Made by a program: the position numbers and the translations under genes | The notes under the pieces: generated by a model | The model's database searches: none | Seen by the model: the letters and a program-made list of their open reading frames with translations, nothing else | What the model was told of the DNA's origin: nothing | DNA from: Anticarsia gemmatalis | Lineage: Eukaryota; Arthropoda; Insecta; Lepidoptera; Erebidae | DNA length: 64,000 nt | Assembly (NCBI RefSeq): GCF_050436995.1 | Contig: NC_134747.1 | Coordinates: 13,957,501 to 14,021,500, forward strand | Direction of reading: 5' to 3' | Shown here: piece by piece, positions 49,601 to 61,315 of the stretch | Layout of the letters: every line of letters begins with the position of its first letter | Position numbering within the stretch: the first letter of the stretch is position 1

Positions 49601-52600
49601 GAACTACGTTATAATCAAAAGAATCATAGGAATGTGACAATGTGAAAGTGCGAGCGAGAGACTCTGATAAAATGACATGATTTAGTTCGCACGTTTGAAA
49701 TGGCTTGAACATGGTGAATTTCTCACTTTAAGATATTAAGTACGTTCTGTTTTACACAGGTATTCATGAACAGTATTACGCATGTGAGTTGTTTGTGAAT
49801 ACGAGTCTGAGTGTCAGTCACAAATTCACCGATGTTGCAAATAGAAGTGGTCTGTTTGTTTTTAATTGTGTACGTGGAAGTGTTTGTCTATTTTGTGACA
49901 TAATTTTAGTGTTTTCTACAGTTTTTCTTTACGTTATTTGTCAAAATGTCTTTATTGCTGATGTTAAATTACCTGGCGACATTAATCGCCTTCTTTTATA
50001 TTATTTTGATTGTCGTATGATCTTGAAATTACAGTATGAAATGGCGATTTTCAGTTAAATGAATTGAAATGAAAGTACATTGCATAAATCTATATCATCA
50101 GATAAGCAAATCTGCTGGACAAGGGTCTCCTCCCACATTGCACTATTAAAAAGGGCAGTCGTTTCTACACTTGCATCATAGACAATTAGAAGGTTTAAAA
50201 ATGTAATTATTTAACCTAATACGTTAGTATGATAAGCTTTAAATTATTAGATATACAGTATACACACTTGGCGATAATTTAGAGTAACGGTGTCGTAGTG
50301 ACTTCAAGCAATGAGATTAAGCGTCACTTTCACAGCTAATGGTTAAGTGTCGAGTAGACTATCTGAAAGATAAAGTGACAAGTGAAAACAATTGTCCATT
50401 ATCCATCTGATTAGCTAACCGAGACTTGTTCTGAAGTGATGAAATAAGTGTATAAATATTCTTAAAATTAATTCGACATTTTGTGCGTCCTACAAGCAAT
50501 AATAATATAAACTTGTGTAAACAAATGGCAGCTTATTTGTTGTTTTATATACATTGTTTGTTTAATATATTAATTTTGTAGATAAACAATATATAAATTT
50601 AAATGCGAATCACATTCTACGTTTATTTTTAAGTTTGATCCTGTAGTATCCTTGGTAGATTGTGTGGGTTTTTGCAATATGAGCAGTCAGACATTTTTAG
50701 CAAATGTTATTTTTGAATAGTAATGTTTTAAGCGTATTATATTGTACTATGTTTCATACTATTTCTTTAACATGTTATACTATTTACGTAAAACGATGGT
50801 GTATCATCCAAAAGGAAAGACGACGTTAGAAAATGTAATATTTTATTCTTTTGAAGATTATTCTTTGGTGTGTATGAGTGGCTTGAGATTTCTGAGCCCT
50901 TATTATGAAGTCTAAGTTAGACTACTTTTGTTTTTCCTCCTTAAACATTTTTTATTTTAATATAAAGGAATGAAATATGTACTTGAAACTTTACTACTAA
51001 TTATGTAACAAATAGAATTAATATTTGACGTTTCATATCGTAAACTACCCACACAACTATACGTGATGTATTGTCCAAAATGTATTTGAAAACACTCCAT
51101 TACTGCAAGTATTAAATAATAGCTTTTAAACAGGATACATTTATTTTTGTATGGACTTTATTTTACACATCGACAGTTGATAATGCACCAAGTGTAGAGA
51201 ACATTTTTGTATGCGACAACTTAGAGGTAAGATTAGATTACAAGTTACACTGTATGATAGGTAATTGAGGGTGTTTTCCTTGAATCGTAATGTTTCGGCG
51301 CGTGTGTGTACGAATTATTTGCATTTATAATAAAATATAGTTGTAACGTTAAGTACTCGACTCATTTAAATACACTTTGTAATGTTGAATTTTGTAAACG
51401 GATTTTTTGTTCTCAATTGTGATTTTTCCATTTTTTTAATGAGATTCTGTTGCGATTTTTTTGTTGGCAACTTTGACGAGTAGACAGTGTAATGTCTAAT
51501 AAAAATGGTTTATTTTCATGTAGAAATATTTGAAATTTTGAACGATTGGCGACTTATTGATTAAGCGAGAATTATACCGTTTAGTTTTTTTTCTAAATCG
51601 ACGATTCTTTATTGTAATATGGAGTTTCGAATGCAATCGTTGAAGTTGTCAAATACTATCTTTTCGTGTAACATTATATGAAAAATTGACGTATAATTTA
51701 GTCGGAAAGCATCCTTGTGACGCCGATGTCTAAGCGACGTTCACTACGCACTATAATTAATTACATGTGATACTTTTGAGATATAACTTTTGTCTTGTAA
51801 TAAACAATTTATATTAATAAACGAGATTTTTCAAACGCTAGATTAAGGTGACCAAAGCTGTGTGTAAAATAAAAAAAATATTTAGCAGGGAAGTATCATG
51901 ACGTTATAGACAATGAAAAATTAAAAAGTAACTACATTTTTTGATTTAGCGGATCCGGGAATTTTGGACTTATAAAGTTTAGGTATTGAAATGCTTGGGC
52001 ATTGTCCCAGGTATCGTGTGAGTGTGATGATTTTGAGAGCCTTAAGCCCTCTACCACGGATCCGCTAATGATCTTCCGTTTAAAATATGCCTTTTGACTC
52101 CACAGCTTTGGTTTTCAATAAGTATAAAGAATAAGGTACCATAAACGAAAAAGTGCGACCTAAGTCATATCTCAAAACTCAGTGATGGTAAGTTACTAGA
52201 CCTTTTTGATGTATTTAATACGTTTTATACTCAATAATGTAATTAGAATTAAATGCGAGGCAAAACTCAACCGTAGAGATTTATTAGTGAAAGAATGAAA
52301 ATTAGCAAATTGTACGCCCGCCGCAGGTTATTTGTGAATTTTTACATGAAACTAGTGTTGGAAATATCTTGGAGTATTTGGTTCAGCGTTTATTTTATAT
52401 TCGCTAACTCGACTGAAATATCTGAGGATCTCAATTCTCGACGTTTAAAAAGCTGTAGAATGGGCACAACCCGGATCTCGCGTTTTGTAGTTCCAAAGAT
52501 GTTTTTGTCGAGTTTCAAACAAACATTATAAGGACAAGAGTCTTCCTAGAATGTCGAAGCATTTGAAACTCGCATTTATTGAATGCAAGCACAAAACGGT

Positions 52601-53545
52601 AGACTGCACGGGGTAAATGGTGGCCATATTGAATTGTTTAAATTAACGTGAAATTGTAAATTAACTTGAGAATGTATATGGTATTGAAACGAATGAATAT
52701 TGATGGAAATTAGTGCACTAATTATTACAAGCTTTACTTACAACTTATAAACATTGCCAAAATTAGAAGGAATTAAAGCAGACTTTACATTCCTAAAGCT
52801 TTTTATGATAACACTTGCGAAAATTAGCTTAAAAAAACAAAGTATTGGGTACTAAAGTACCGCCCTACCAGTTTTTCAAAAGTCGACTAACTACAATTAC
52901 TGTATCAAATGTTTTTAATAGTATAACTAGGTATAGATTATAGAGTGATTCGGTTTTTTATTTTTATATTGCTCAAAGTATATTATTTTATAATTTGTAT
53001 TTGTGAAATTGTGTTTGTAAGTTTTGTGAATGTATATTATCCGATATAACGAGCCAATGTAAGTGCAGTATGTAATATTTAACAATAATTTATTTATTAA
53101 TTTGCAATCTGTTGTTTTATTCATGTAACCCACCCTGTAGGTACAAAAAAAAACAAGTTTGGTAGCGCACCAAACGTCATGATAATAAATATAATAATTT
53201 GATCTACTGCGACTTCGAAACCTAACCTTCGTACATTAGCTGTACATTATTATTTCCAATTTTCGTAAACCTCTTTTCAGAACTTACTTAAGCTTTCGTT
53301 TAAACTGTGGTTTACGATAACCCTTAACAAATAACTGAGGTACATTTAACATCGACACGCTATGCAATAAATCCAAAGAACTTTTGTTCCAAAGCGTAAA
53401 AAGCTTGATTGATAATGCCTAGCGCTCCAAAGATCTTAGTTACCATACTGTTATCTTGGCAACCAACAACTATATTGATCACACAGGCATTTAGAAATCA
53501 AAACAAGATCACGAGTTCAACGTCTGCTTTAAATTATCAATAATA
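46684..53545. other. AT-rich region after dock, possible long 3' UTR
   Basis: Almost 7 kb without a recognisable gene. It begins with a run of C after the dock stop. AATAAA sites occur at 47753-47758 and repeatedly to about 51800, so dock may have alternative 3' ends. Scraps of the SINE tail are at 48937-48968 and 50104-50138. A 12-bp inverted repeat containing a BamHI-like site is at 51946-51957 and 52057-52068. The longest open frame (49789-50058, 89 codons) is AT-rich and resembles no family I know. Confidence 0.5.
47753..47758 (+). terminator. Candidate proximal poly(A) signal for dock
   Basis: AATAAA about 1.07 kb after the dock stop, followed by TG-rich sequence. Later signals exist, so it is one candidate among several. 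Confidence 0.4.
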
Positions 53546-54581
53546 ATGTTATCGCGACGAGATAAACTACTGATCCAGCCGTGGGAGGACCGCAGATTCA
53601 AAGACCATCGATCAAAAGTAAGTGCGAAGTGCAATCATGATAATATTCATACAATCAGATTGTTTATTTGTTGTTTGTTGCTTGCTTGAAGAGAGATTGA
53701 TATGGAATAAATACCACCAACAGCATATGTTTTTCTTTGGATAGATAATTACTATGTTGATTACGGTTCGAAGATTTCTCGTGCTAAATAGTTGCTCCTA
53801 TTCTAGATTTTTTTTATCAATCTATACTGTCCCGTGGGCAAAGGTTAATAATTAAAAAAGGGAAATATATAAATAAAGGGAAATAATCGCAAAAGTTCTA
53901 AAGTTATGTACGAGCCTGACAAAATATTACTTTTTTCATGAATTCTATTAAATATTTACGGTCTTTTACATTGTAAGGTAAAATCGGCTCTCCCGGCTAT
54001 CGATGATCGAGCCCCTCCGGCCCGGCCCCACGTGGCTCTCAAACTGAAGAAGAATCAACGCGAACTGGATCGTAAGCACAAGATACAGAGCGACAACTTC
54101 AGCCTACTGCAGCGACTGAACGCTATCATGAAAGTCAACCGGCTGGATAATCATTGGGATAAACCATTGCCTAAGTATGTGGGAAGTTTTGTTTCCTTTC
54201 TACGTTTAGGCTAGGCCCGTAAAATATTACCAGAGAACCATAGAAACCTTACTGTTATGTTTCAAAAATGTGAATCCATATAACTTTGGTATTACAGTTT
54301 CCAACAAAAAGTGGGTTTGTTCTATGATGTGGAGTCGCTGAACAGCAAGATAACAGCACGCTCAATTGGACCTGACGAGTCCGAGGAATCCTACCACAAC
54401 GTAAAGTGTTACGCCTGCGAGATTAAAAAAGTATGTTCTTCTTTTTGTACTGAAGAGTTGTGCGTTAAAGCTATGAACAATTGCGACATTAAAACTCTTC
54501 TTATTTCAGAAACAATACAACTACGCGGTGTACAAATCAAGACTGCATCAAGACTCTCTACCTTCTATTTACTCAAATTGA
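53546..54581 (+). CDS. CFAP97-domain protein (CFAP97D1/hemingway-like)
   Basis: CFAP97-family proteins act in cilia and sperm-tail axonemes. Four exons (53546-53617, 53978-54174, 54298-54430, 54510-54581) join in frame to 157 residues. The conserved domain spans exons 2 and 3. It shows a Pro-Pro then His start ('APPARPH'), 'LKLKKNQRELDRKHKIQ', an Asn-Leu-Leu core ('NFSLLQRL') and a Trp after 'RLDNHW', the spacing seen in CFAP97D1. The C-terminus is short and polar, ending 'LPSIYSN'. All junctions have GT/AG sites. A poly(A) signal follows at 54615. The gene lies tail to tail with importin alpha. Family assignment is fairly sure; which paralogue it is remains open, so I give no symbol. Confidence 0.8.
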
Positions 54582-54614
54582 TTGTAATGTTTGTGTTTAC
54601 CGCACGTGTGTTCA

Positions 54615-54620
54615 AATAAA
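54615..54620 (+). terminator. Poly(A) signal for CFAP97-domain gene
   Basis: AATAAA, 34 nt after the stop codon. Confidence 0.7.
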
Positions 54621-54645
54621 AACAATTCAGTAATATTGGACAGAA

Positions 54646-54651
54646 TTTATT
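54646..54651 (-). terminator. Poly(A) signal for importin alpha
   Basis: AATAAA on the minus strand, about 470 nt after the importin stop and 26 bp from the opposite gene's signal. Confidence 0.6.
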
Positions 54652-55032
54652 GGTATATAGATACAATACAAATGGGTCGAAGTCAACATAATTCATGTTC
54701 GGAGCTGCCGTACGCCCCGATCTCAAGTCGGCAATTACATCTTACGTTGGGAGTTAAAATCGAAACATAAATACTATGTTATATCAAAAGCATCAATTCA
54801 ATCGGTAAGCAGATTACACTAACGCATACCTCGCGTACGCGGCACTTAACATTAAAGCTATGCACTTCGTGTCCATCGTCCGTCACTCCGTACAATACGA
54901 AATCGAAAACAAAGATGAAAAATGTCAAACATCACAATAGAGCGTTATCACAACGAAACCGCAGCACCGTTCACTTAACGCGAATTATACAACGAACGCG
55001 GTGCTGGGGCCTTTTTGTCGACGGCCCTACGA

Positions 55033-55122
55033 CTAGTCGCTCGTTCGTGGCGGGCGGTGGCTATCGTCGCGGGGGCGGGCCCGGGGGCGGCGCCGGGCCC
55101 AGGCCTGGCCTGGCCCGGGGCC
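55033..55122 (-). other. GC-rich in-frame extension after the importin stop
   Basis: Directly after the TAG stop, 29 sense codons rich in Gly, Pro and Arg precede a second TAG (55035-55033). The region from about 55045 is very GC-rich with strong self-complementarity ('ccgggccagg' and 'cctgggcccgg' on the minus strand). It is most simply 3' UTR; translation would need stop-codon readthrough, for which there is no direct evidence. Confidence 0.35.
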
Positions 55123-58100
55123 CTAGAAGCGGAACCCTTCGTGCGGCGCCTGCGGGGCCGGCTCGAACTGGAAGCCGGTCTCCGCCGCCGCCGGGACCAG
55201 GGTCGCATCTTCCTCCTGGAATTACACAAAATACTCATTAAATATGTATGGAGTACAAGAATCCCAAATTTAGTTAAAATTTCTATGCTTCTATCCACTA
55301 TATTTGATCAACAATAAAAAACAACACTTACGTTATCTACATAACATGCACGAAAAAGTCATAAATCAACAATAGCTAACTCTCAACATTTACTTGAACC
55401 TCTTAACATTTCTCAAAGAAACATTATATCTTACCTCTGTCGCGAAGTACTGTTCAATGATATCATAGGCCATCTTGTAGATGTCTTCCTTCTCGTGGTT
55501 CTGCAGCGCTTCGATCTTGTCGATGCCGCCGCACTCCTCGATCATGTTCGCCACCTGGTCGGCGTTCTCGCCCGCCATCTTGAGCATGTTGCTTAGACCG
55601 TCTAGGACCACCTGCAAAAACATACAATTGTATAAGTTACAGCGGAAGATCAAGAAAATAGCGCCGTACGTCGGTCTCCATAACTACAAAATAAGTTATC
55701 TCCAAGCCAAAGCATATCAGAAATCTATTACGTGAATTGTTTGTACGCCGCAAGTCTTTATTTTGGAAAATTAGGACATTTTTGGTCTTTGTGTATAATG
55801 TGTGTTAGTATTCAATGTATCAGTGTGTTAAGTTTTTGGCTATAAATCTATCACAACGCATCGCGCATTGGTAATTGCAAAGACAACTTTCTCACTCAGA
55901 CATGCAGAACTCGGACGACTGTTGCATATAATTACTGGACTGTAGAAAAACAGTATTTATGCATCAAGTATGTATATTCGTACTCGGAACAAGTGCTTGT
56001 AATCGTCAGGTACTTGCTTGTACTTTACATTAGGGTGTTACTTGTATATTATGTCAATAAATTTAAAAAGAATAGTTACATTCAGTTGTCACATCTTCTG
56101 CAAAGATTTTTACAAATAGAATAACACGACGATAAGAAAAATTTAAACTATTATCAAAAGAATAGATTAGCATACAATAAGATATGTATAAAGTTTAATA
56201 TGTTAAAAACAATCATTAAATTAACCAGTGTAGAATGTATGGAGAACCTACTTTACATATATGAAGTACGTCTTGAGAATGTCAGTAATACTCACATTAA
56301 TAACTTGAGTATCCTTGCAACTGAGCAGTTTGCAGAGCGGCGGTATGACTCCGCAGTGGATGAGCGTGGCCACCTGTTCCTTGGTGCCGCTGATGCTGAG
56401 GTTGGTGACCGCCCACGCGGCCTCCTTCTGTGTCTGGAACTCTCCCTTGCTGAGGTTCTCCACGATCTTGGGCAGCAGCCCCGCGTCGATCACCGCCTGC
56501 ACTTGCTGCTTGTTGCCAGCTGTGATGTTTGATAGGAACCACACTGCCTCTTTGCAGATCTTTTCTTTCTGTTGAGGAGAAAACAAGATTGTTAATATTG
56601 AGTAATGATACTTGTGTACTTAGTAGGTTTAAAGAATTTATGAAATAAGATTTGACGCGTTTTGAGATATAGATAAGAACTTTATACTAGAAAAAAATTG
56701 TTTACATGTCACATTCAGATTAAAATAAGTCTTAATTTTGCGATATGCCTGTGTCGGCTATGTGATAAAAAATAAGAAAATAGCGTACGTGTGCGTATCC
56801 TATAGCAACTTTCTATAGGTAAGAATGCCGATTATTGCAAATCTTTTCTTCCTCAGATCTTTATTTTGGCTACTAAAGTTGTAATAATTTGTAAAAATGG
56901 GCTGGGCATCAGATAAAAAAAAGATAACAAGTAATCACTACATACGACATAGGAAGTAATTTGATAAAACGTAACAAATAAATATATTTGTAAAGATATC
57001 TCAGATTATAATCATCCGTCTGGCACAGTATGAGACAGGGAAACAAACAACTATTATATAAATATGTCTACAACGTATTTTTTACTTACATGTGTCTTTT
57101 GCGCTGATAGCGCTAACGACTATGCGTGCAGTAATAATTCATAATTACTTAGTTAACTGTTACAGAGTGTTTAACTTTCTCTTGTCACTAACCAATTTAT
57201 CTTAATCTAACAAATAAATTATTAAACCATAAGAATGTTACGCTAAGAAAGTAAGCAAACAATTTAGTTTCTCAATAAGTGAGGTAATAAGTGATTAAGT
57301 ATGCATAAAGATAGGTATCGACATCCGTTTTAACAATATTTAGTCAGTTTCCGCTATAAAATAAGCCATAGTTATATAAATAGATACAAAAGATTCTATA
57401 CTACAAGATTTAACAAACTTTTTCTTTGAATTGACTGCGGTCGTCGTAATTTCTTCTTCGAACTGTTTCTTTTGTTTCCTTTACGAATCAAGGTGAAGAA
57501 TTAACTTCGCCTTGTTTATAGACGAACACGCTTCATATATTCTCAAAAACATTTACTAATTTATCTCGTAAAATAATTGCATTTCTTTCGACTTACACAA
57601 AAGTGCGTCAAACGCCCGTCCGTGACCCCGGCCGCGGTACATTTTCGTAACCACACACGCTAAAAATAAAATCAACCTAGCACTTGATAAATCCGCGAAT
57701 GACAAATCATTGACTAGAGTTAACTGAAGGTTACGTCTTGTTTAGTCTTTATCAGTCATTGACTCTCATTGACCAATGAGAGGAAGTCATTGAACGGACG
57801 ATAACTTGCCTAATTTTCTATTTCAATTCGTTTTGTAGACGGCGCGGGCGCGTGTATGCGGCTTATTAAATTATCTGTGTCAGTCTGTGGATTTGTATTG
57901 TTGCTTTGTGAACTCGTATTTAGCATTTTACTACTAAGTTGTTGCTTTTTATTAAAATGGTTTTCGGATGTCTAGATAGTTAATGTTACCATGGGTTGAT
58001 TTGTTCTTGATTGTTATGGTTTCTGAAACTACCTTTGATACTTTAAGAATAGCGAAAAATTATTATGTTAGATGATAACATTTTAAAAGTATTCCACAAA

Positions 58101-60803
58101 ATGTAAACAAATTATTGTTTGTATAATTATTGTAGGCAGAAAATTCCTAAACTAATCTGTTAGATAAATGATTTAAAGTAACGGTTTTCAAGTCGAAATA
58201 TAGCATGTAAATCACGCTTAACACGGCTGAAAACTAACGCGCACGCAACTGAAAACCTAGTGATGAATATTTATAGTATATTCATTCATTACAGCTTTGA
58301 ATATGTCCATTACATAAGTTACTCCTGCATAACTACAATAATAAGTACTTAGTACATTATTTGTGTCAATATACTACTAATCTATTGAACAGTGCTGTAT
58401 AGATTTCGAAAAAGACTGTTTGATTACAGAGAGAGAGAGAAGAAAGTTACAAGTTTTTACTATAAAACAAACATATTTTTAATGTCAATAGGTAGTGGAG
58501 ACAATAACAGTACAGTAATTAATCTTACAGATTGCTGTCCCACTGCTGGGCAAGAGTCTCGTCCCTCAATAATTCTGTTTACATAAACACCAGTTTACGT
58601 ATCACCAAATTATATACATCTGAGCAAAGTACCAAAATCTACCTCTTTAGAGTAAATATATCAATAAAATAATGTGAACATCAACATACCTGATGGGACA
58701 GTAACGCCGGGAAGTGCGAGAGAGCGTCACAATTGAGCACAACCTGCGTCTGTTCGTCCGTGCCTGTCACAATGTTACCCACGGCCCTTAGCGCAGCTGT
58801 CTGCAGCTTCACCTCCTTGTGTGACAGCAATGGGATGAGTTTGGGCACGATACCAGACTCAATTACCATTTGAATTTGCTCATTGCCACCGTCTGTTAAA
58901 TAACTAATTGCCCACACTGTGTCTACTAGGATCTGGAACAAGATATAAGATATGTTAACCACAGGAGTATCAGATTTTGTTTTCATTTCTTGAGGTTATA
59001 TAAAGATACACTATACTGAAGTTAGAGATGTTTTGAAAGTTTTATTCAAAAGGTAAATTTTACTGTAATTTCATACAAAAAAATAATATTTTCACTCAAG
59101 GAATAACAATATGAAAGCATGTGAGGATTGGCCAGAGATCTAAGAGTAGTTTTGTTTTCAATTAATAACAATTTAAGAATATAATTTATTGTGAAGATCA
59201 TGATGACTAAAAAAAATATGATTCCATACACATAAAAGCAAAGAATCTTTCTCCTTCCAAAGCTATGTATGAAGGAGACATGTGTTATTTTTTTTTATAA
59301 AGAAATAGTTGTGCATGTTTGAAGATAACAATTTTTTTAACAAATTGTACTGAATATGTACCTCAATGAAAATGTACTGTATCTTTAGATGTTAAATTGA
59401 TTAGGCAAAGACATCAAAATGCATCAGTCAATATTCTTACTGCTTTAGATATAACTTTATCAAAATTGCATATTTTGAACAAAAATAAAGATAAAAATCT
59501 TTGAACTCACAACAAGTAGAGCATTGTTTAGTCTATCACAAACAAAACAAAGTATCTGTAGGCTAATTAATCATAACCTAATAGCCATATGGTAATTTCT
59601 AGAAGCCTTACTCATCTATTGATTAGAAACCTATTACTATTATCATTCTAAAGAGTAATGAGCAGTACAAGTGTTAGAAAATTAATTAATCACCAATATT
59701 AATTTACTTGTAAAGATTAATACTATTAGCACTAAAGATAGTAGAAATTTGGCAACAAATCGGTCAACTCTGAGTCATTACTTATTATGATTCAGAGTAC
59801 AACATCATAATATTATTGTATTTAGAAATAACATTTCAAAACTGACACTTGCCTTAGAGATGGGATTATAAATGACACTTTATGCAGGAGAAGCCACAGG
59901 TGTCTCATGTATATTATAATAGTTTGTGTTAGTACTTACATTGGAGTCTGTATGTGTGATGAGTACGTCGAGGGCTGGAAGAATTTCTTGGATAGTCTTG
60001 ACTGGTGGAGGAGGGTCCTTGCTCCTGCACAAGTTCACAATGACCCAAGTGACATTGCGCAAGAATGTGATAGGGATATCAGGCTTCACAATGAAGCTCA
60101 ACAGAGGCTTCACTACTCCCAACTCAATGACAAAGTCACGGAGCACTGGACCATCTCCTATGATGTTGCCGAGCGCCCACACTGCCTGCTCACACACATT
60201 CTCGTGTGGAGACATAAGCAGCTGCAGGAAGACGGGGACGGCGCCAGCGTGAACCACTTTGTTTGTCTGTGCCGAGGTTCCTGACGCGATATTCGTTAAG
60301 GCCCATGCGGTTTCGAACTGAAGGGTTGGGTTGTCAGCCCTCGAGAGGCACTGCACTAGGATGGGAAGGATGCCGGTCGCTATCAACTCGTCGATGGGCG
60401 GGTTCTTGTCGGACGAGAGCAACTTCCTGCACTGCTGCACGGCCGCCAGCTGTACTTCAGGATTCTCAGGGTTCGCTGCGTTCATCACCAGCTCCTTGAG
60501 GTCCACCGACGCCAGGGTCCTCTCGATTTCATCCTCGTCTGTCGAGTACGTAATAGGCACATTGCGTCGTTTCTGTAGTGTTTCTTCTCTTTTATTTTTT
60601 CTCAATTCTACTGTTACTTCGTTCCTCCGCCTGCGCATTTCCTAAAAAAAAACCACACGCGACACGTCATTGCACCGTTACAAATGCATATCAGCTCAAC
60701 TACGCTGTTTGGTGAAGATCTACTACGTTTCTATACTTACGTCGACATCTTTGCCAGTGTTCTTGAAAACATGCATGCGGTTCTTCATTGGATCAGTCGC
60801 CAT
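55123..60803 (-). CDS. Kap-alpha3: Importin subunit alpha-3/4 (karyopherin alpha, KPNA3/4 type)
   Basis: Importin alpha binds classical nuclear localisation signals and joins importin beta to carry cargo through nuclear pores. Six exons (60803-60741, 60641-59940, 58932-58690, 56568-56296, 55611-55435, 55215-55123) give 516 residues; human KPNA4 has about 521. The IBB domain starts at the N-terminus, with its basic cluster 'MRRRRNEVTVELRKNKREE' at residues 23-41. ARM repeats follow (about 70-490), with the NLS-binding Trp/Asn pairs in blocks such as 'ETAWALTNIASG', 'EQAVWALGNIIGDGP' and 'KEAVWFLSNITAGN'. The tail reads 'EEDATLVP' and ends 'HEGFRF', as in the alpha-3/4 group. Every intron falls between codons. 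An 87-nt open, very GC-rich frame follows the TAG stop. The gene is head to head with a membrane-protein gene. Confidence 0.97.
56569..58689 (-). other. Importin alpha intron 3
   Basis: A 2.1-kb AT-rich intron with a SINE-tail scrap at 58533-58567 ('gctgtcccactgctgggcaa') and a short GA run near 58430. No other exon was recognised. Confidence 0.75.
58933..59939 (-). other. Importin alpha intron 2
   Basis: A 1.0-kb intron between residues 255 and 256. It is AT-rich and I see nothing notable in it. Confidence 0.8.
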
Positions 60804-61315
60804 TTTATTTTTGTGCTCGCAGTCTCTTTACAAACGTGGTAATTACACAATGAAACAAAGGATCAACATAAAATAATGACGACGAAAACTAATCAAACAT
60901 GATTTAACGGCACTATGAGCGTCGCTGATTCATTAACCTCTTTTTAACACAGAATATTCTACAACACGAAACTAATCGTCCGTTTCCTCCTCGAATTTCT
61001 TTCTTTTTTTCGGTTGAAGTGACTATAGACAAGATATAATAAAATGTTGCTAGCATTACAAATTAATTTTACATATCGTATCTCATGTAGATGCGTCATC
61101 GAGACTCGACTAAAATCTGACATGATTGTATCAATGTTGCAACATAAATAAAGGCATTGAAATATTTTATATGCTGGTAATAAATGGCGGAGTTATTGAT
61201 GAATTTTCCTCCATTCTACGCACTTCCGCATTTGCTGCATTGGCAAGAGTCGTGTATGTTGATGTAAAGAAAAAATAAACAATTCGATAGGCGGCGCGGT
61301 TATAAAACAGCGGTG
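60804..61315. promoter_or_regulatory. Short divergent promoter region, importin alpha and membrane-protein gene
   Basis: Only 512 bp separate the two start codons, so both promoters and 5' UTRs lie here. No TATA box at a sensible distance was found for either gene. A TATAAAA at about 61301 is too near the ATG to act as one. Confidence 0.5.

Noticed and set aside
49789..50058. 89-codon open frame after dock
   Set aside because: AT-rich, no recognised motif and no splice or start context. Expected by chance in 7 kb.
54311..54619. Unspliced 102-codon frame over the CFAP97 gene 3' part
   Set aside because: It reads through a short intron (54431-54509). The spliced version has better junctions and a plausible polar C-terminus.
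54915..55317. Several 100-codon frames on both strands near the importin stop
   Set aside because: Open because of the GC-rich block. The importin last exon is in a different frame and matches its family end.
61301..61307. TATAAAA before the membrane-protein ATG
   Set aside because: It ends only 8 nt before the ATG, too near to act as a TATA box for that start codon.
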